A stretch of DNA of 27,493 nt from Bilabrum cf. latius (lineage: Eukaryota > Bigyra: Bicosoecida > Bigyra > Bicosoecida): NCBI GenBank assembly GCA_965178125.1, contig CBCXTV010000025.1, positions 1 through 27,493 on the forward strand, written 5' to 3'. The position numbers and the translations under genes were made by a program. Under the pieces are notes generated by a model. That model did not search any database. It was not told where the DNA came from and saw only the letters and a list, made by a program, of their open reading frames with translations. Below, piece by piece: positions 7,921 to 15,966 of the stretch (position 1 is the first letter of the stretch; each line of letters begins with the position of its first letter).

Positions 7921-8191
7921 GGTTCTGCCGGATTGGGGAGGTCCATGCCCACGCGAGCCGGGTACGCGTCCGAATCAACGCAGAGAGCAGGCACGCTGAC
8001 GGCGCCAAGGACGCTCGTGGTCAGGCACACTCAACGCGGAAACCAAGAGAACTTGTGCGTTTCGCGTTCCCGAAGCCTGCCAACGAGGTGGTGCTTGGCG
8101 AAATGTGGTGGGTGGCGAAGATGTGGTACTTCGCCGTGCCTTTCTCTATGACGGCCAAGCGTGCACTCGCCATCGCGCTCGGACGCCACAG

Positions 8192-8340
8192 GAAGAGATC
8201 CCAGCACGCAGCTCCGCCGCCTCATCCAGGAGTAAGGCGAAGTCGAATCGTGAATAGCGCTTCGCACCTTCACAGAGCCGAGGATCACAGATAGGCCCCG
8301 CCTCACAGAACCCAGCGCCATAGGGCAGAGCGTGAAGTAC
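8192..8340 (+). pseudogene. Fragment copy of the 3' end of the coiled-coil gene at 22300
   Basis: The piece aligns with 22708-22858: the last ~20 codons (EEI-ARSSA-SS-S-AKS), the stop and ~85 nt beyond it. The reading frame survives to a stop (EEIPARSSAASSRSKAKSNR). Downstream landmarks such as GAGGAT(C/T)ACAGATAG and GGGCAGAGCGT(G/C)AAGTAC are shared. The first part of the gene is absent here. Confidence 0.75.
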
Positions 8341-8589
8341 CTGGCCGCTTGGCTTGGCCGGACCCCCGCCCGCCCTCCGCCGGCAGCTCCTCCCGTCCGT
8401 CCCTATGGAGGCAGATCCGCGTACCCATGCTGCGGCGGGATCCTGACACAATCCGTTCCTCTTAGTGTGTGGCCGTGGGGCATGAGTAGAGCAGCATCGG
8501 GCCCTCACCAGCCGTGGAACGGAAGCAGCTCTCCGTGCGGCAGCTGTGCGATGCACAGACCTCTTCCCAAAGATACGGATCCATTTTGC

Positions 8590-8650
8590 CGTCTTCCCGC
8601 GCATACTGCATCGCTCTGCAAAACTGCATTGCGCAGTGGATCCCGGAGCG
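8590..8650 (-). pseudogene. Possible second PARP-like motif remnant
   Basis: On the minus strand, SGIHCAMQFCRAMQYAREDG resembles the motif in the fragment at 7590-7808 (SGIYLAVHICKAMHYT). It also resembles the 'GIYFA....KA..YARE' region of PARP catalytic domains. Surrounding sequence in this frame is not recognisable, and no HGT motif was found nearby. The call rests on one short stretch. Confidence 0.35.
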
Positions 8651-8870
8651 TCGACTGCCAATAGCAGGCGGCCTCGCAAGGCCTTCATGGACGCAGGATT
8701 TGGGCTTCTTCATCGTAAATTTGGGGTCTGCTCAGCGCGCGAAAATTTCATCGGGTCCGTTGCGTCCGGGAAAAAGGAACGATCACTGACGCCCAGCTCG
8801 TCCATACCATTACCAGGCGCGGCGGGTTGGAGCATTCGTCCTCTTTGCGCCACAAACCGTGCGAGCCGGA

Positions 8871-9089
8871 CAGCAGGCCGAATGTCGTGTACGGCTCCGG
8901 TTGGGCAGCGAAAGCCCAGGAGCGCCGCGCCTTCGAGCTCCATTATTGTCAGATGCCCAAAGTTGGTGCGCTGCTTTGCAACACCAACTACCGAGCCGTA
9001 CGGGATTTCGTCGGCAATGGTAAGTTCGTGCACGAATTGTTCCAACGCTTCAAAATGGATCCGGACGTCGCGAGAAGGGAACTCGTCGC
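8871..9089 (+). pseudogene. Diverged internal fragment of Rep
   Basis: About 73 codons align with Rep residues ~481-554 (25387-25607), for example SRPNVVYGSG, PKVGALLC, NGKFVH and RFKMDPDVARRELVA. One codon is missing relative to Rep (HYCQ against HYYCQ). The divergence is clearly greater than that of the patchwork copies at 10520 and 11480. The fragment ends exactly before the candidate catalytic Tyr and lacks the HUH residues and the helicase, so it is inactive. Upstream, the frame is open but unrelated. Confidence 0.8.
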
Positions 9090-9095
9090 TTGCTC

Positions 9096-9220
9096 ACCTG
9101 TGCGGAGGGGTTGGATGCCCGATGTGCAAAAGAGAGGATATTGTCCGTCGGCGTTCTCTCTTCACCTTGTGCGGAAGGGTTGGGTGCCTGATTTCAGACA
9201 GAGAAGGTCTCGTCCGTCGG
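9096..9220 (+). repeat. Two-copy ~67-bp direct repeat
   Basis: CACCTGTGCGGAGGGGTTGG...GTCCGTCGG (about 9096-9151) is followed by CACCTTGTGCGGAAGGGTTG...GTCCGTCGG (about 9162-9219). The copies are imperfect and lie immediately after the Rep fragment. Confidence 0.6.
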
Positions 9221-9640
9221 GAGCGCTTAGGAATACTTCCGGATGGGGCGTCCAGACGCGGTCCAGGACCTCCAGCCCGTCGGGGTCAATGTCGCCCGCG
9301 TCGTCCGTGCCTTTGACGCCCTCTGGATCGATGATGCCCACGATCTTTGTCATCTCGGACGACACACGGCCCAGCTGCTCTTTGGTAGTGCATTACCTCA
9401 TTGACCCCGGAAGCGTTGAATATTTAATGAAGACCCTTCGGAGGCTGACGAAGTTTGTCAGCTTGTCGGAGCGCAGCCTGGGTCCTTGTCAACAAACATG
9501 GAGGGTTTCGGGGCGGATTTCCAGCGTTCCGCCTTGATTTCGAGTGCACTTCGAGGTCGGGATCGAAGCGGGGCGGGCGGTTCGTCATCCTCTGTGATAC
9601 GCTCAGGAGGCGCCGACTTGATGCCCACCTTGTCCCCCAA
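9162..9640 (-). pseudogene. Unknown decayed minus-strand gene
   Basis: Two minus-strand stretches have protein-like rather than shadow-like composition. The upstream one (9640 to 9458) includes VGIKSAPPERITEDDEPPAP and LEIKAERWKSAPKP. The downstream one (about 9400 to 9162) includes EMTKIVGIIDPEGVKGTDDA and LEVLDRVWTPHPEVF. They lie in different frames, with stops between them, including a TAA near 9394. I do not recognise the family. The mixed acidic/basic and hydrophobic pattern suggests a once-real gene. Confidence 0.3.
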
Positions 9641-10079
9641 TCACTCCAGACGTAACTGGGGAACTCCTCCCGTCGTGGGCCGGGTACGCCTCCGAATCCC
9701 ACGCGAGCCGTTCCCCGCGGCGCACCGATAAGTGCCGCTGCAAGCGCACCAAGACTAGAGCGTTCTGCAGAACAACGTACTCCCTTCGCTCGGGAGCGTG
9801 GCATTTCAAGCAGTGCAGTGCGCCGGTTCTCGTGCACGCCCAGTCGCGCGGACGCCGCAGGTGGCTTGGCCGTAGGATAGAATTAGTCGCGGGTCGGTTT
9901 TGCATGTCTTCCCTCTCCTCTTGATATGGTACAGAAAGGCAAGAGCCTGACGATGCAGACGGAACTCCTGGATTTCACCGCCAAACTCCTAGTCAAGACA
10001 GCCCTCGACTAAACAGACGCCGAGTTATCTTGAGCAGCATCCCACGACGCAGTGATGGGGACGGCAAGGGTGATGCCAT
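9641..10079. other. Gap with no recognised gene
   Basis: Reading frames here are short and antisense-type. The decayed minus-strand gene may begin within the first 200 bases. Nothing repeated elsewhere in the window was noticed before 10080. Confidence 0.5.
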
Positions 10080-10128
10080 GCTTTCCGGGCCTCCCATGTG
10101 ACCGCTTTTTGCGTACCGAAACACTTTC

Positions 10129-10664
10129 CGAGGTCGACGCCCCGGCGGAGCACGCCGGCGCGGCGGCAAGCGTCGATGTTGCGGGCGGCCCAGCCATGAG
10201 GCACATGATCAAGTACGCGGAAAGCACGCAGAGCGTCGTCAATCCGTTCGTGAGCCGCGAGTTCCAAAAGGTCTTCGAGCACATCCCCCCGGAAAGCACG
10301 CAGAGCATCGTCAATCCGTTCGTGAGCCGCGAGTTCCAAAAGGTCTTCGAGCACATCCCCCGGAAAGCACGCAGAGCATCGTCAATCCGTTCGTGAGCCG
10401 CGAGTTCCAAAAGGTCTTCGAGCACATCCCCCGGATGATGTCGAGCATGCGGACGCCCTGCTCCGGATGATGTCGGCCATGCGGACGCTCTTCCCAGACC
10501 TTGCGCGGCAGCGGGACGAAAATGGAGCTCTCCCTGCACCGCAAGCACGCCGGAAACCTGGTGCACTTCCACGTATGCATGACGGACTCCGAGAGGTCGC
10601 ATCGTTGTCGCGTGGCGGAGGATTTCATTTGGGCCGGCAGCAGGCCGAATGTCGTGTACGGCTT
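10129..10664 (+). repeat. Composite block 1 (CxxC + tripled glycosyltransferase piece + Rep pieces)
   Basis: The block runs from the CxxC-gene piece through three copies of a ~71-bp glycosyltransferase-gene segment (starting at 10218, 10290 and 10361) and a 32-bp tandem (GATGATGTCG-GCATGCGGAC type). It ends in two Rep pieces at GTCGTGTACGGC. The same junctions recur in block 2 (11085-11620), so the composite was duplicated after it formed. The repeat periods are 72 and 71 here, so the second boundary breaks the reading frame. Confidence 0.8.
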
Positions 10665-10668
10665 TTAG

Positions 10669-10939
10669 GTACCGAACCCGAGCTCCCGGCAGCAGCGCAG
10701 GCGGCATGCTTGGGGCGGCACGTGGATCTTCGACGACGCCATTACGCTCAGCGATTGCGGGTCGAGGTTGCAGATCGACGCGCCGCAGTCGAAGCTCTTG
10801 GCGATGGTCGTGCCCCGGAAGTCGGGCCAGTGGATTCCTCATAGGCTGCGCTCGCGTACGGTCTGGTATTTGGGTGGGGAGCAGTCGGCCGTGATCACCA
10901 ACCTCAAGTGCCAGGCCTGCAGTTGGGTCAAGCAGGCGG
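10669..10939 (+). pseudogene. Fragment of the second CxxC gene
   Basis: The fragment is nearly identical to 6140-6410, covering codons ~127-217 of the 5760 gene, including the first CxxC pair (KCQAC). It is cut off at a GCGG shared with the leader of the first CxxC gene, which follows directly. It lacks the start and the second CxxC pair. Confidence 0.85.
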
Positions 10940-11084
10940 GAACGGCATTCTCCGAGTCTCTTTGCCGATGATGTCTGAGGAGAAACCGTCCGAGAGCATT
11001 GCTGTTTCCTTGGGAGACGGCCGCAATCTTCGTGGGCGTCAAGGCGCCGGTAATATGGGAAACGAGGGCGGCATGTTGGCGCGC

Positions 11085-11620
11085 GAGGTCGACGCCCCGG
11101 CGGAGCACGCCGGCGCGGCGGCAAGCGTCGATGTTGCGGGCGGCCCAGCCATGAGGCACATGATCAAGTACGCGGAAAGCACGCAGAGCGTCGTCAATCC
11201 GTTCGTGAGCCGCGAGTTCCAAAAGGTCTTCGAGCACATCCCCCCGGAAAGCACGCAGAGCGTCGTCAATCCGTTCGTGAGCCGCGAGTTCCAGAAGGTC
11301 TTCGAGCACATCCCCCCGGAAAGCACGCAGAGCATCGTCAATCCGTTCGTGAGCCGCGAGTTCCAAAAGGTCTTCGAGCACATCCCCCGGATGATGTCGA
11401 GCATGCGGACGCCCTGCTCCGGATGATGTCGGCCATGCGGACGCTCTTCCCAGACCTTGCGCGGCAGCGGGACGAAAATGGAGCTCTCCCTGCACCGCAA
11501 GCACGCCGGAAACCTGGTGCACTTCCACGTATGCATGACGGACTCCGAGAGGTCGCATCGTTGTCGCGTGGCGGAGGATTTCATTTGGGCCGGCAGCAGG
11601 CCGAATGTCGTGTACGACGT
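11085..11620 (+). repeat. Composite block 2, in-frame version of the 24-residue triplication
   Basis: This is a direct copy of block 1, extended upstream by CxxC-gene sequence (from 10936). The glycosyltransferase-derived unit starts at 11173, 11245 and 11317 with 72-bp spacing. It therefore encodes three tandem 24-residue repeats of the type NPFVSREFQKVFEHIPPEST in the frame 10908-11426. The same region of the glycosyltransferase gene has a single copy (20893-20970). The block ends in a Rep piece and then switches to the CxxC gene at GACGTATGG. Confidence 0.8.
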
Positions 11621-11935
11621 ATGGTCAGACGCAGCCGCTTGGAAGGCGGGTGGCGGCGTGGCAGACGGGAAGGATGTCGGAACCTGGGGTTCATGGAAGA
11701 CGCCTGCGAAGTCGTCATGGGGGGAGCCGTACGTGCCGTGGCAGGTCGCGCCGGAGCCGGCGGAGGAGGCGACATGGACTTGCAACGCGTGCCAGGGCCT
11801 AAGCCCCGGTCAGAGTACTTCAAGAAGTGGAAGGACTGGATCCAACCAGTTTGCCGGGTGTGTTGCGACAAGTTCGACAACGCGACGCCGTGGTGGGTGA
11901 GGTGCAAGAATTGCAAAAACGAGTTTCCGGCGGAG
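11618..11935 (+). pseudogene. Diverged, internally deleted fragment of the first CxxC gene
   Basis: The fragment corresponds to roughly 1296-1680 of the first CxxC gene. About 50 bp around the AEALSSQRV region are replaced by GACGGGAAGGATGTCGGAAC-type sequence, and there are more substitutions than in the copy at 12263. It keeps the third CxxC pair (RCKNCKNE) but alters the first module (the codons after CNAC read QGLSPGQ in one frame). It stops at AGATCCGC, where the leader copy begins. Confidence 0.75.
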
Positions 11936-12262
11936 ATCCGCGGGGTCCTAGTTGTGTCCTTTTTCGGGGGACGAAATCGGGCGCACTTGTCGTGCCGATT
12001 CGTGGTCGTCTCTGAGACCGGCTGCGAGTCGGGAAAGGTGCCCGGGAGATCTCGGTTTCCGAGGCCGATCGCGAGTCGGGAAATGCGCCCGCGATGCGCT
12101 CTCGATCTCGGAAAGGGCGGGAGTCCGTTCTTGCATTCGGAATGGGCGGGGAGTTGCTTTTCCTGGGAGCATGTGCGAGATTCCTTCTCCGCGGGTCCTC
12201 TTTCGGCTTCGGCAGTCAGCAGCGCACTCTGCGGGAACGGCATTCTCCGAGTCTCTTTGCCG

Positions 12263-13579
12263 ATGATGTCTGAGGAGAAACCGTCCGAGAGCATTGCTGT
12301 TTCCTTGGGAGACGGCCGCAATCTTCGTGGGCGTCGAGGCGCCGGTGATATGGGAAACGAGGGCGGCATGTTGGCGCGCGAGGTCGACGCCCCGGCGGAG
12401 CACGCCGGCGCGGCGGCAAGCGTCGATGATTCGGGCGGCTCCCACATCGAGAGCGGCGGCGCGGAGGCGGCGTCCACGGGGATGCTCGGAGAGGAGAGCG
12501 GCAAGGCAGCGCCGAAGGAGGACGCCGAAGACGACGGCGGCAAGAAGACGGAGGAGGAGGATGCTCGCGGCGGTGGACGTGCTGTGGTGCCCGGAGGTAA
12601 TGACGACGTATGGACCGACGCAGCCGCTTGGAAGGCGGGTGGCGGCGTGGCAGAGGCATTGTCATCGCAGCGTGTGAATCTTGCGCACACTGCCGGGGCG
12701 GTCTCTGGCGCTGATAGCTGGGATCTATGGGAGACCCCTGCGAAGTCGTCATGGGGGGAGACGTACGTGCCGCGGCAGGTCGCGCCGGAGCCGGCGGAGG
12801 AGGCGACATGGACTTGCAACGCGTGCCAGTGCTGCAAGCCCCGGTCGGCGTACTTCAAGAAGTGGAAGGACTGGATCCAACCAGTTTGCCGGGTGTGTTG
12901 CGACAAGTTCGACAACGCGACGCCGTGGTGGGTGTGGTGCAAGAACTGCAAAAACGAGTATCCGGCGTACCGATTTCCCCAGATCCGCCGGAAGAAGGAG
13001 AACCTGCGCTATTTCTTCCCTGAGGACTGGTGCGCGAAGTGCCTGGTTGCGCGTGGCTGGAGTCTCCATGATGTCCGTTCCTCTGCGGGTGAAGCGAAGC
13101 GTTGGGTGCCAAAAGCTGGCGCGAATACCGGTGACGGCGACAACGACGCTCGTGCTCCCGCACGCGACGAGCCTCCTGCAGGAGGCGCCGCCTCCTGCAG
13201 CAACGCCGTGCGTCAGAGTCCTTCGCGTGACGAGGCCTTGGATGACATCAACCGGGCCATGGAGCTTCTCCGGAATGCGGAGAAATTCATCTCCGCGATG
13301 CCATCGTGCATGCAGTGTGCGGTGCAGGACCAGTTGATGCAGGGCATCGTCAAAGACCAGGCCCTCTTGGATATCTTCTCCGGCAAGATAACGGACTGGA
13401 TCAAATACCATCCGGCCACTCTTGGGGCGATCCAATCCCATCGAAACGCATGGCTGTGGGCTGAGAACCACACGCCGACGGAATGGCTCATGGTTGTCGA
13501 GGATGATATCGAACCTCGCGAAGCATGCGTGGATCGGCTACTCGTAGTTCTTCACGCCATCGCGAAAACCCCAAGGTGA
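12263..13579 (+). CDS. Chimeric frame: full copy of the first CxxC gene fused to second-CxxC and GT25-like pieces
   Basis: This is a predicted 438-aa frame. Codons 1 to ~339 are almost identical to the gene at 956, with only a handful of substitutions seen (for example GATCCATGG to GATCTATGG, and AAG to AAC near the end), and all four CxxC pairs are present. Instead of the stop, the frame runs into CMQCAVQDQLMQG, from the second CxxC gene near 6506-6546. It then runs into ~79 codons of the glycosyltransferase-like gene (IVKDQALLDIF to the EDDIEP motif and beyond). Both junctions keep frame. The frame ends because a run of five A in the parent (19286-19290) is four A here (near 13567-13570). 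Upstream lies a copy of the parent's leader, so it may be transcribed. Whether it is a gene or debris is undecided. Confidence 0.5.
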   Translation: MMSEEKPSESIAVSLGDGRNLRGRRGAGDMGNEGGMLAREVDAPAEHAGAAASVDDSGGSHIESGGAEAASTGMLGEESGKAAPKEDAEDDGGKKTEEEDARGGGRAVVPGGNDDVWTDAAAWKAGGGVAEALSSQRVNLAHTAGAVSGADSWDLWETPAKSSWGETYVPRQVAPEPAEEATWTCNACQCCKPRSAYFKKWKDWIQPVCRVCCDKFDNATPWWVWCKNCKNEYPAYRFPQIRRKKENLRYFFPEDWCAKCLVARGWSLHDVRSSAGEAKRWVPKAGANTGDGDNDARAPARDEPPAGGAASCSNAVRQSPSRDEALDDINRAMELLRNAEKFISAMPSCMQCAVQDQLMQGIVKDQALLDIFSGKITDWIKYHPATLGAIQSHRNAWLWAENHTPTEWLMVVEDDIEPREACVDRLLVVLHAIAKTPR

Positions 13580-14180
13580 CGCAGATGGCCATGTTAGCGG
13601 GGTCAGAAGCACCGAGAATGGTCAGCCTCCAGCGCGGAAACTCCACCTCCATCCACAACTGCGAGCGCCTCTTGGACGTGCGGACCTATCCGGCGCACTG
13701 GGTAGACAACACATTTGTGGTCCCCTTCCACGTCGGCATGGGCCTAAAGTGGTATCTCATCAGCCCGGAGGGGAGGAAGGCGCTCCTGAAGATGCGGATC
13801 CCGAACCGAAGCTTCGAACGCTGCGTCTGGCGCCGCATCTTCGACACGTTCCAAGGGCCGGTATGTAAGTGGGAAGATTGCTTCCGCATGACATCTGTGC
13901 TGGCAGCCAGCCCGGTCCTCGCATCGACTCCCGAGAGCATGGACACGGAGTGGGGGGCTCGGGACGACGAAGTGCGGATGCAGGGCACAGTATGAAACCG
14001 TACATAATGATCGACCCGAGTGACGACTGGACTCTTGGCGAGCGATTAAACACATTGTCCGTCGTGATGTCCGTGTGCGCGGCCCTGAGTTGGGGGGTTG
14101 TCCTCGTCTGGGAAAAAACAGAGCGCGTGCCCATCTCCTACGAAGACTTGTGCGGTGTTCACGAGCACGCCGGCGAAACC
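13345..14180 (+). pseudogene. Frameshifted fragment of the glycosyltransferase-like gene
   Basis: The fragment is about 98-99% identical by eye to 19066-19903, covering the GT25-like domain and the start of the second domain. Two single-base losses in homopolymers break the frame relative to 18914-21424. One is A5 to A4 near 13570. The other is G7 to G6 near 13950 (GAGTGGGGGGCTCGG). The start, N-terminus and last two thirds of the gene are missing. Confidence 0.85.
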
Positions 14181-14305
14181 TCGAGTTTTGGCATCAAGAT
14201 CGTGTCGCGGCCAGGCTGTACGACGGCGGCAAGAAGACGGAGAAGGAGGATGCTCACGGTATCGCCCTGATCATCTGCACGACTTCGTGGGGCTCCATGA
14301 CGTAA
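14179..14305 (+). pseudogene. Three micro-fragments joined in series
   Basis: CTCGAGTTTTGGCATCAAGA onward matches 6585-6626. ACGACGGCGGCAAGAAGACG onward matches ~1222-1263. CACGGTATCGCCCTGATCAT onward matches Rep motif C DNA at 26071-26120. Each piece is only ~40-50 bp, and together they close the patchwork. Confidence 0.75.
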
Positions 14306-14352
14306 CGGCGAGCGAGAACATTGACTGGTGGCGTGGCTGGAGGATCTCGGGA

Positions 14353-14660
14353 ACACACGGCGGGCGAGCCGTTTTTCAAAAGGAGCACGGGTCCTTCGGG
14401 ACGCCATTTCACTTACGGCGGGCGAGCCGTTTTCCGAATGGTGCGGGGGTCCTACTGATGCACACGGCGATCGCTGGTTCACTCACGGCGGACACACGGC
14501 GGGCGAGCCGTTTTTCAAAAGGAGCACGGGTCCTTCGGGACGCCATTTCACTTACGGCGGGCGAGCCGTTTTCCGAATGGTGCGGGGGTCCTACTGATGC
14601 ACACGGCGATCGCTGGTTCACTCACGGCGGGCGAGCCGTTTTCCGAATGGTGCGGAGTCC
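14353..14660 (+). repeat. 139-bp tandem duplication built of GGCGGGCGAGCCGTTTT units
   Basis: Two copies of a 139-bp unit start at 14353 and 14492, followed by a partial third to about 14660. Inside each unit the phrase ACGGCGGGCGAGCCGTTTT occurs twice, giving five occurrences in all (near 14358, 14415, 14497, 14554 and 14624). Its arms ACGGC and GCCGT can pair over a 6-nt loop. No gene is supported in the open frames across it. Confidence 0.8.
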
Positions 14661-14798
14661 TCCAGATGACCACGGTGATGGGTGGCAGCATGTCATAGGC
14701 GCGCCGTCGGAAGCTTCCCCTTCGAGTGCTGCCTAAAACTGAGAAACCTGGAGATCCTAGCATCGTATGGAGGCAAGAGGTAACACCTTGGGGTCCGT

Positions 14799-14874
14799 TC
14801 TCCGCTTCAATTCCTGTCCCAAATCCGATTCCCATTTCGAGACCGAAAAAGGTGACCCGGAAAACGACGGTACT
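14799..14874 (+). repeat. 76-bp direct repeat, left copy
   Basis: The 76 bases beginning TTCTCCGCTTCAATTCCTG and ending AACGACGGTACT are repeated without visible change at 15891-15966. The two copies bracket the satellite-like region between them. A diverged relative is visible at about 17645-17735 (CACTTCGGGGTCGAGAAGGG and neighbours). Confidence 0.85.
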
Positions 14875-14968
14875 TATTTCTGAACCGTTTTCCGGACGCT
14901 TTCCGGGCCTCCCATGTGACCGCTTTTTGCGTACCGAAACACGTTCCGCGCGTGAGGAGCAGATGCGG
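14875..14968 (+). repeat. Copy of the first CxxC gene's upstream module
   Basis: The 94 bases are identical by eye to 462-555 (GAACCGTTTTCCGGACGC, GCGTACCGAAACACGTTCC, GTGAGGAGCAGATGCGG). In this location no CxxC gene follows, because the sequence passes directly into the 400-bp repeat. Confidence 0.85.
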
Positions 14969-15137
14969 GGATTTCGCCAAAAATGGCCGATCCGCACAAG
15001 GAATTTAAGTTGCGGCGACACAGCTCGGACCCCGGCTTTTTTTTGGCTGTTTCGGGGCCCCAAGAGGGCTCCCGGCCCCAAAAAGGGCAAAACGCGAGGT
15101 TGTGGTGGAAAAAATGGGCCCCAAGGAGCCCCCAAAC

Positions 15138-15335
15138 GACGCAAAACGCCACGTTGTGGTGGATTTTAGAGCCCCTAAATCGCCCAAAAAAGACGCAAAA
15201 CGCCACGTGGTGGTGGATTTTAGAGCCCCTAAATCGCCAAAAAAGACGCAAAACGCCACGTTGTAGTGGATTTTAGAGCCCCTAAATCGCCCAAAAAAGA
15301 CGCAAAACGCCACGTTGTGGTGTTTTTTTTGAGCG
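15138..15335 (+). repeat. 54-bp minisatellite, array 1
   Basis: There are four units beginning GACGCAAAACGCCACGTTGT, at 15138, 15192, 15245 and 15299. The second is one base short (53 bp) and the last is truncated into a T tract. Each unit contains GGATTTTAGAGCCCCTAAAT. Confidence 0.9.
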
Positions 15336-15534
15336 TTTTCGGGGGGCTCGGAAGGGGACCCCCCCAGGATTTGGCCAAAAATGGCCGATCCACACAAGGA
15401 CTTTAAGTTGCGGCGACACAGTTCGGGCCCCGGTTTGTTTTTGCGGTTTGGGGGCCCCGAGAGGGCTCCCGGCCCCAAAAAGGGCAAAACGCGAGGTTGT
15501 GGTGGAAAAAATGGGCCCCAGGCAGCCCCCAAAC

Positions 15535-15735
15535 GACGCAAAACGCCACGTTGTGGTGGATTTTAGAGCCCCTAAATCGCCCAAAAAAGACGCAAAACGC
15601 CACGTTGTGGTGGATTTTAGAGCCCCTAAATCGCCCCAAAGAGACGCAAAACGCCACGTTGTAGTGGATTTTAGAGCCCCTAAACCGCCCTAAAAAGACG
15701 CAAAACGCCACGTTGTGGTGTTTTTTTTTTGAGCG
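15535..15735 (+). repeat. 54-bp minisatellite, array 2
   Basis: There are four units at 15535, 15589, 15643 and 15697, all 54 bp apart, with the same sequence as array 1. The last again ends in a T tract. The one-base shift in array 1 is absent here. Confidence 0.9.
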
Positions 15736-15890
15736 TTTTGGGGGGGCCCGGAAGGGGACCCCCCCAGATTTGGCCAAAAATGGCCGATCCACACAAGGAA
15801 TTTAAGTTGCGGCGACACAGTTCGGGCCCCGGGGTTTGTTTTGCTGTTTGGGGGCCCCAAGAGGGCTCCCGGGAGGCCCTAGAGTGGCCC

Positions 15891-15966
15891 TTCTCCGCTT
15901 CAATTCCTGTCCCAAATCCGATTCCCATTTCGAGACCGAAAAAGGTGACCCGGAAAACGACGGTAC
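15891..15966 (+). repeat. 76-bp direct repeat, right copy
   Basis: This is the partner of 14799-14874, and it closes the ~1-kb satellite block. Confidence 0.85.

Larger units (their letters stand above)
10080..14305 (+). other. Patchwork of sense-strand gene fragments
   Basis: Nearly all of this stretch can be assigned to pieces of four genes in the window, every piece in sense orientation. 10080-10124 comes from 485-529. 10129-10195 comes from the first CxxC gene (~1072-1135). 10195-10437 comes from the glycosyltransferase gene (~20877-20970, tripled). Next come two short Rep pieces (~24957-24990 and 25268-25420). 10669-10939 comes from 6140-6410. 10936-11150 comes from 924-1135. Then a second glycosyltransferase/Rep block follows. 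11618-11935 is a diverged CxxC piece (~1296-1680). 11935-13279 comes from 557-1972. 13306-13346 comes from 6506-6546. 13345-14180 comes from 19066-19903. 14179-14220 comes from 6585-6626. 14219-14260 comes from ~1222-1263. 14256-14305 comes from ~26071-26120. Junctions often share a few bases. Confidence 0.85.
14970..15870 (+). repeat. ~400-bp higher-order repeat, 2.25 copies
   Basis: Units begin near 14970, 15370 and 15771 (third partial) with GATTT-GCCAAAAATGGCCG. They continue AAGTTGCGGCGACACAG, CCAAGAGGGCTCCCGG and GCAAAACGCGAGGTTGTGG, then an array of 54-bp units, a T tract, GAGCGTTTTGGGGGG and GGGGACCCCCCCAG. Reading frames are open on both strands because of the repeat period, so I do not call genes here. 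Confidence 0.85.

Noticed and set aside
10218-10437. CRISPR-like array (three ~71-bp repeats)
   Set aside because: The repeats abut without spacers and derive from a coding segment of the glycosyltransferase-like gene.
10080-14305. Patchwork as a pure assembly artefact
   Set aside because: Different pieces show different divergence from their sources, and the composite block is itself duplicated. Error alone is unlikely, though long-read checks are still needed.
15448-15792. Repetitive open frames on both strands across the 54-bp arrays
   Set aside because: A 54-bp period keeps all frames open. The other array has a 53-bp spacing that breaks frame, and both strands look equally 'coding'.
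14806-15966. The two 76-bp repeats as retrotransposon LTRs
   Set aside because: There is no primer-binding site, polypurine tract or gag/pol coding between them, and the interior is minisatellite DNA.
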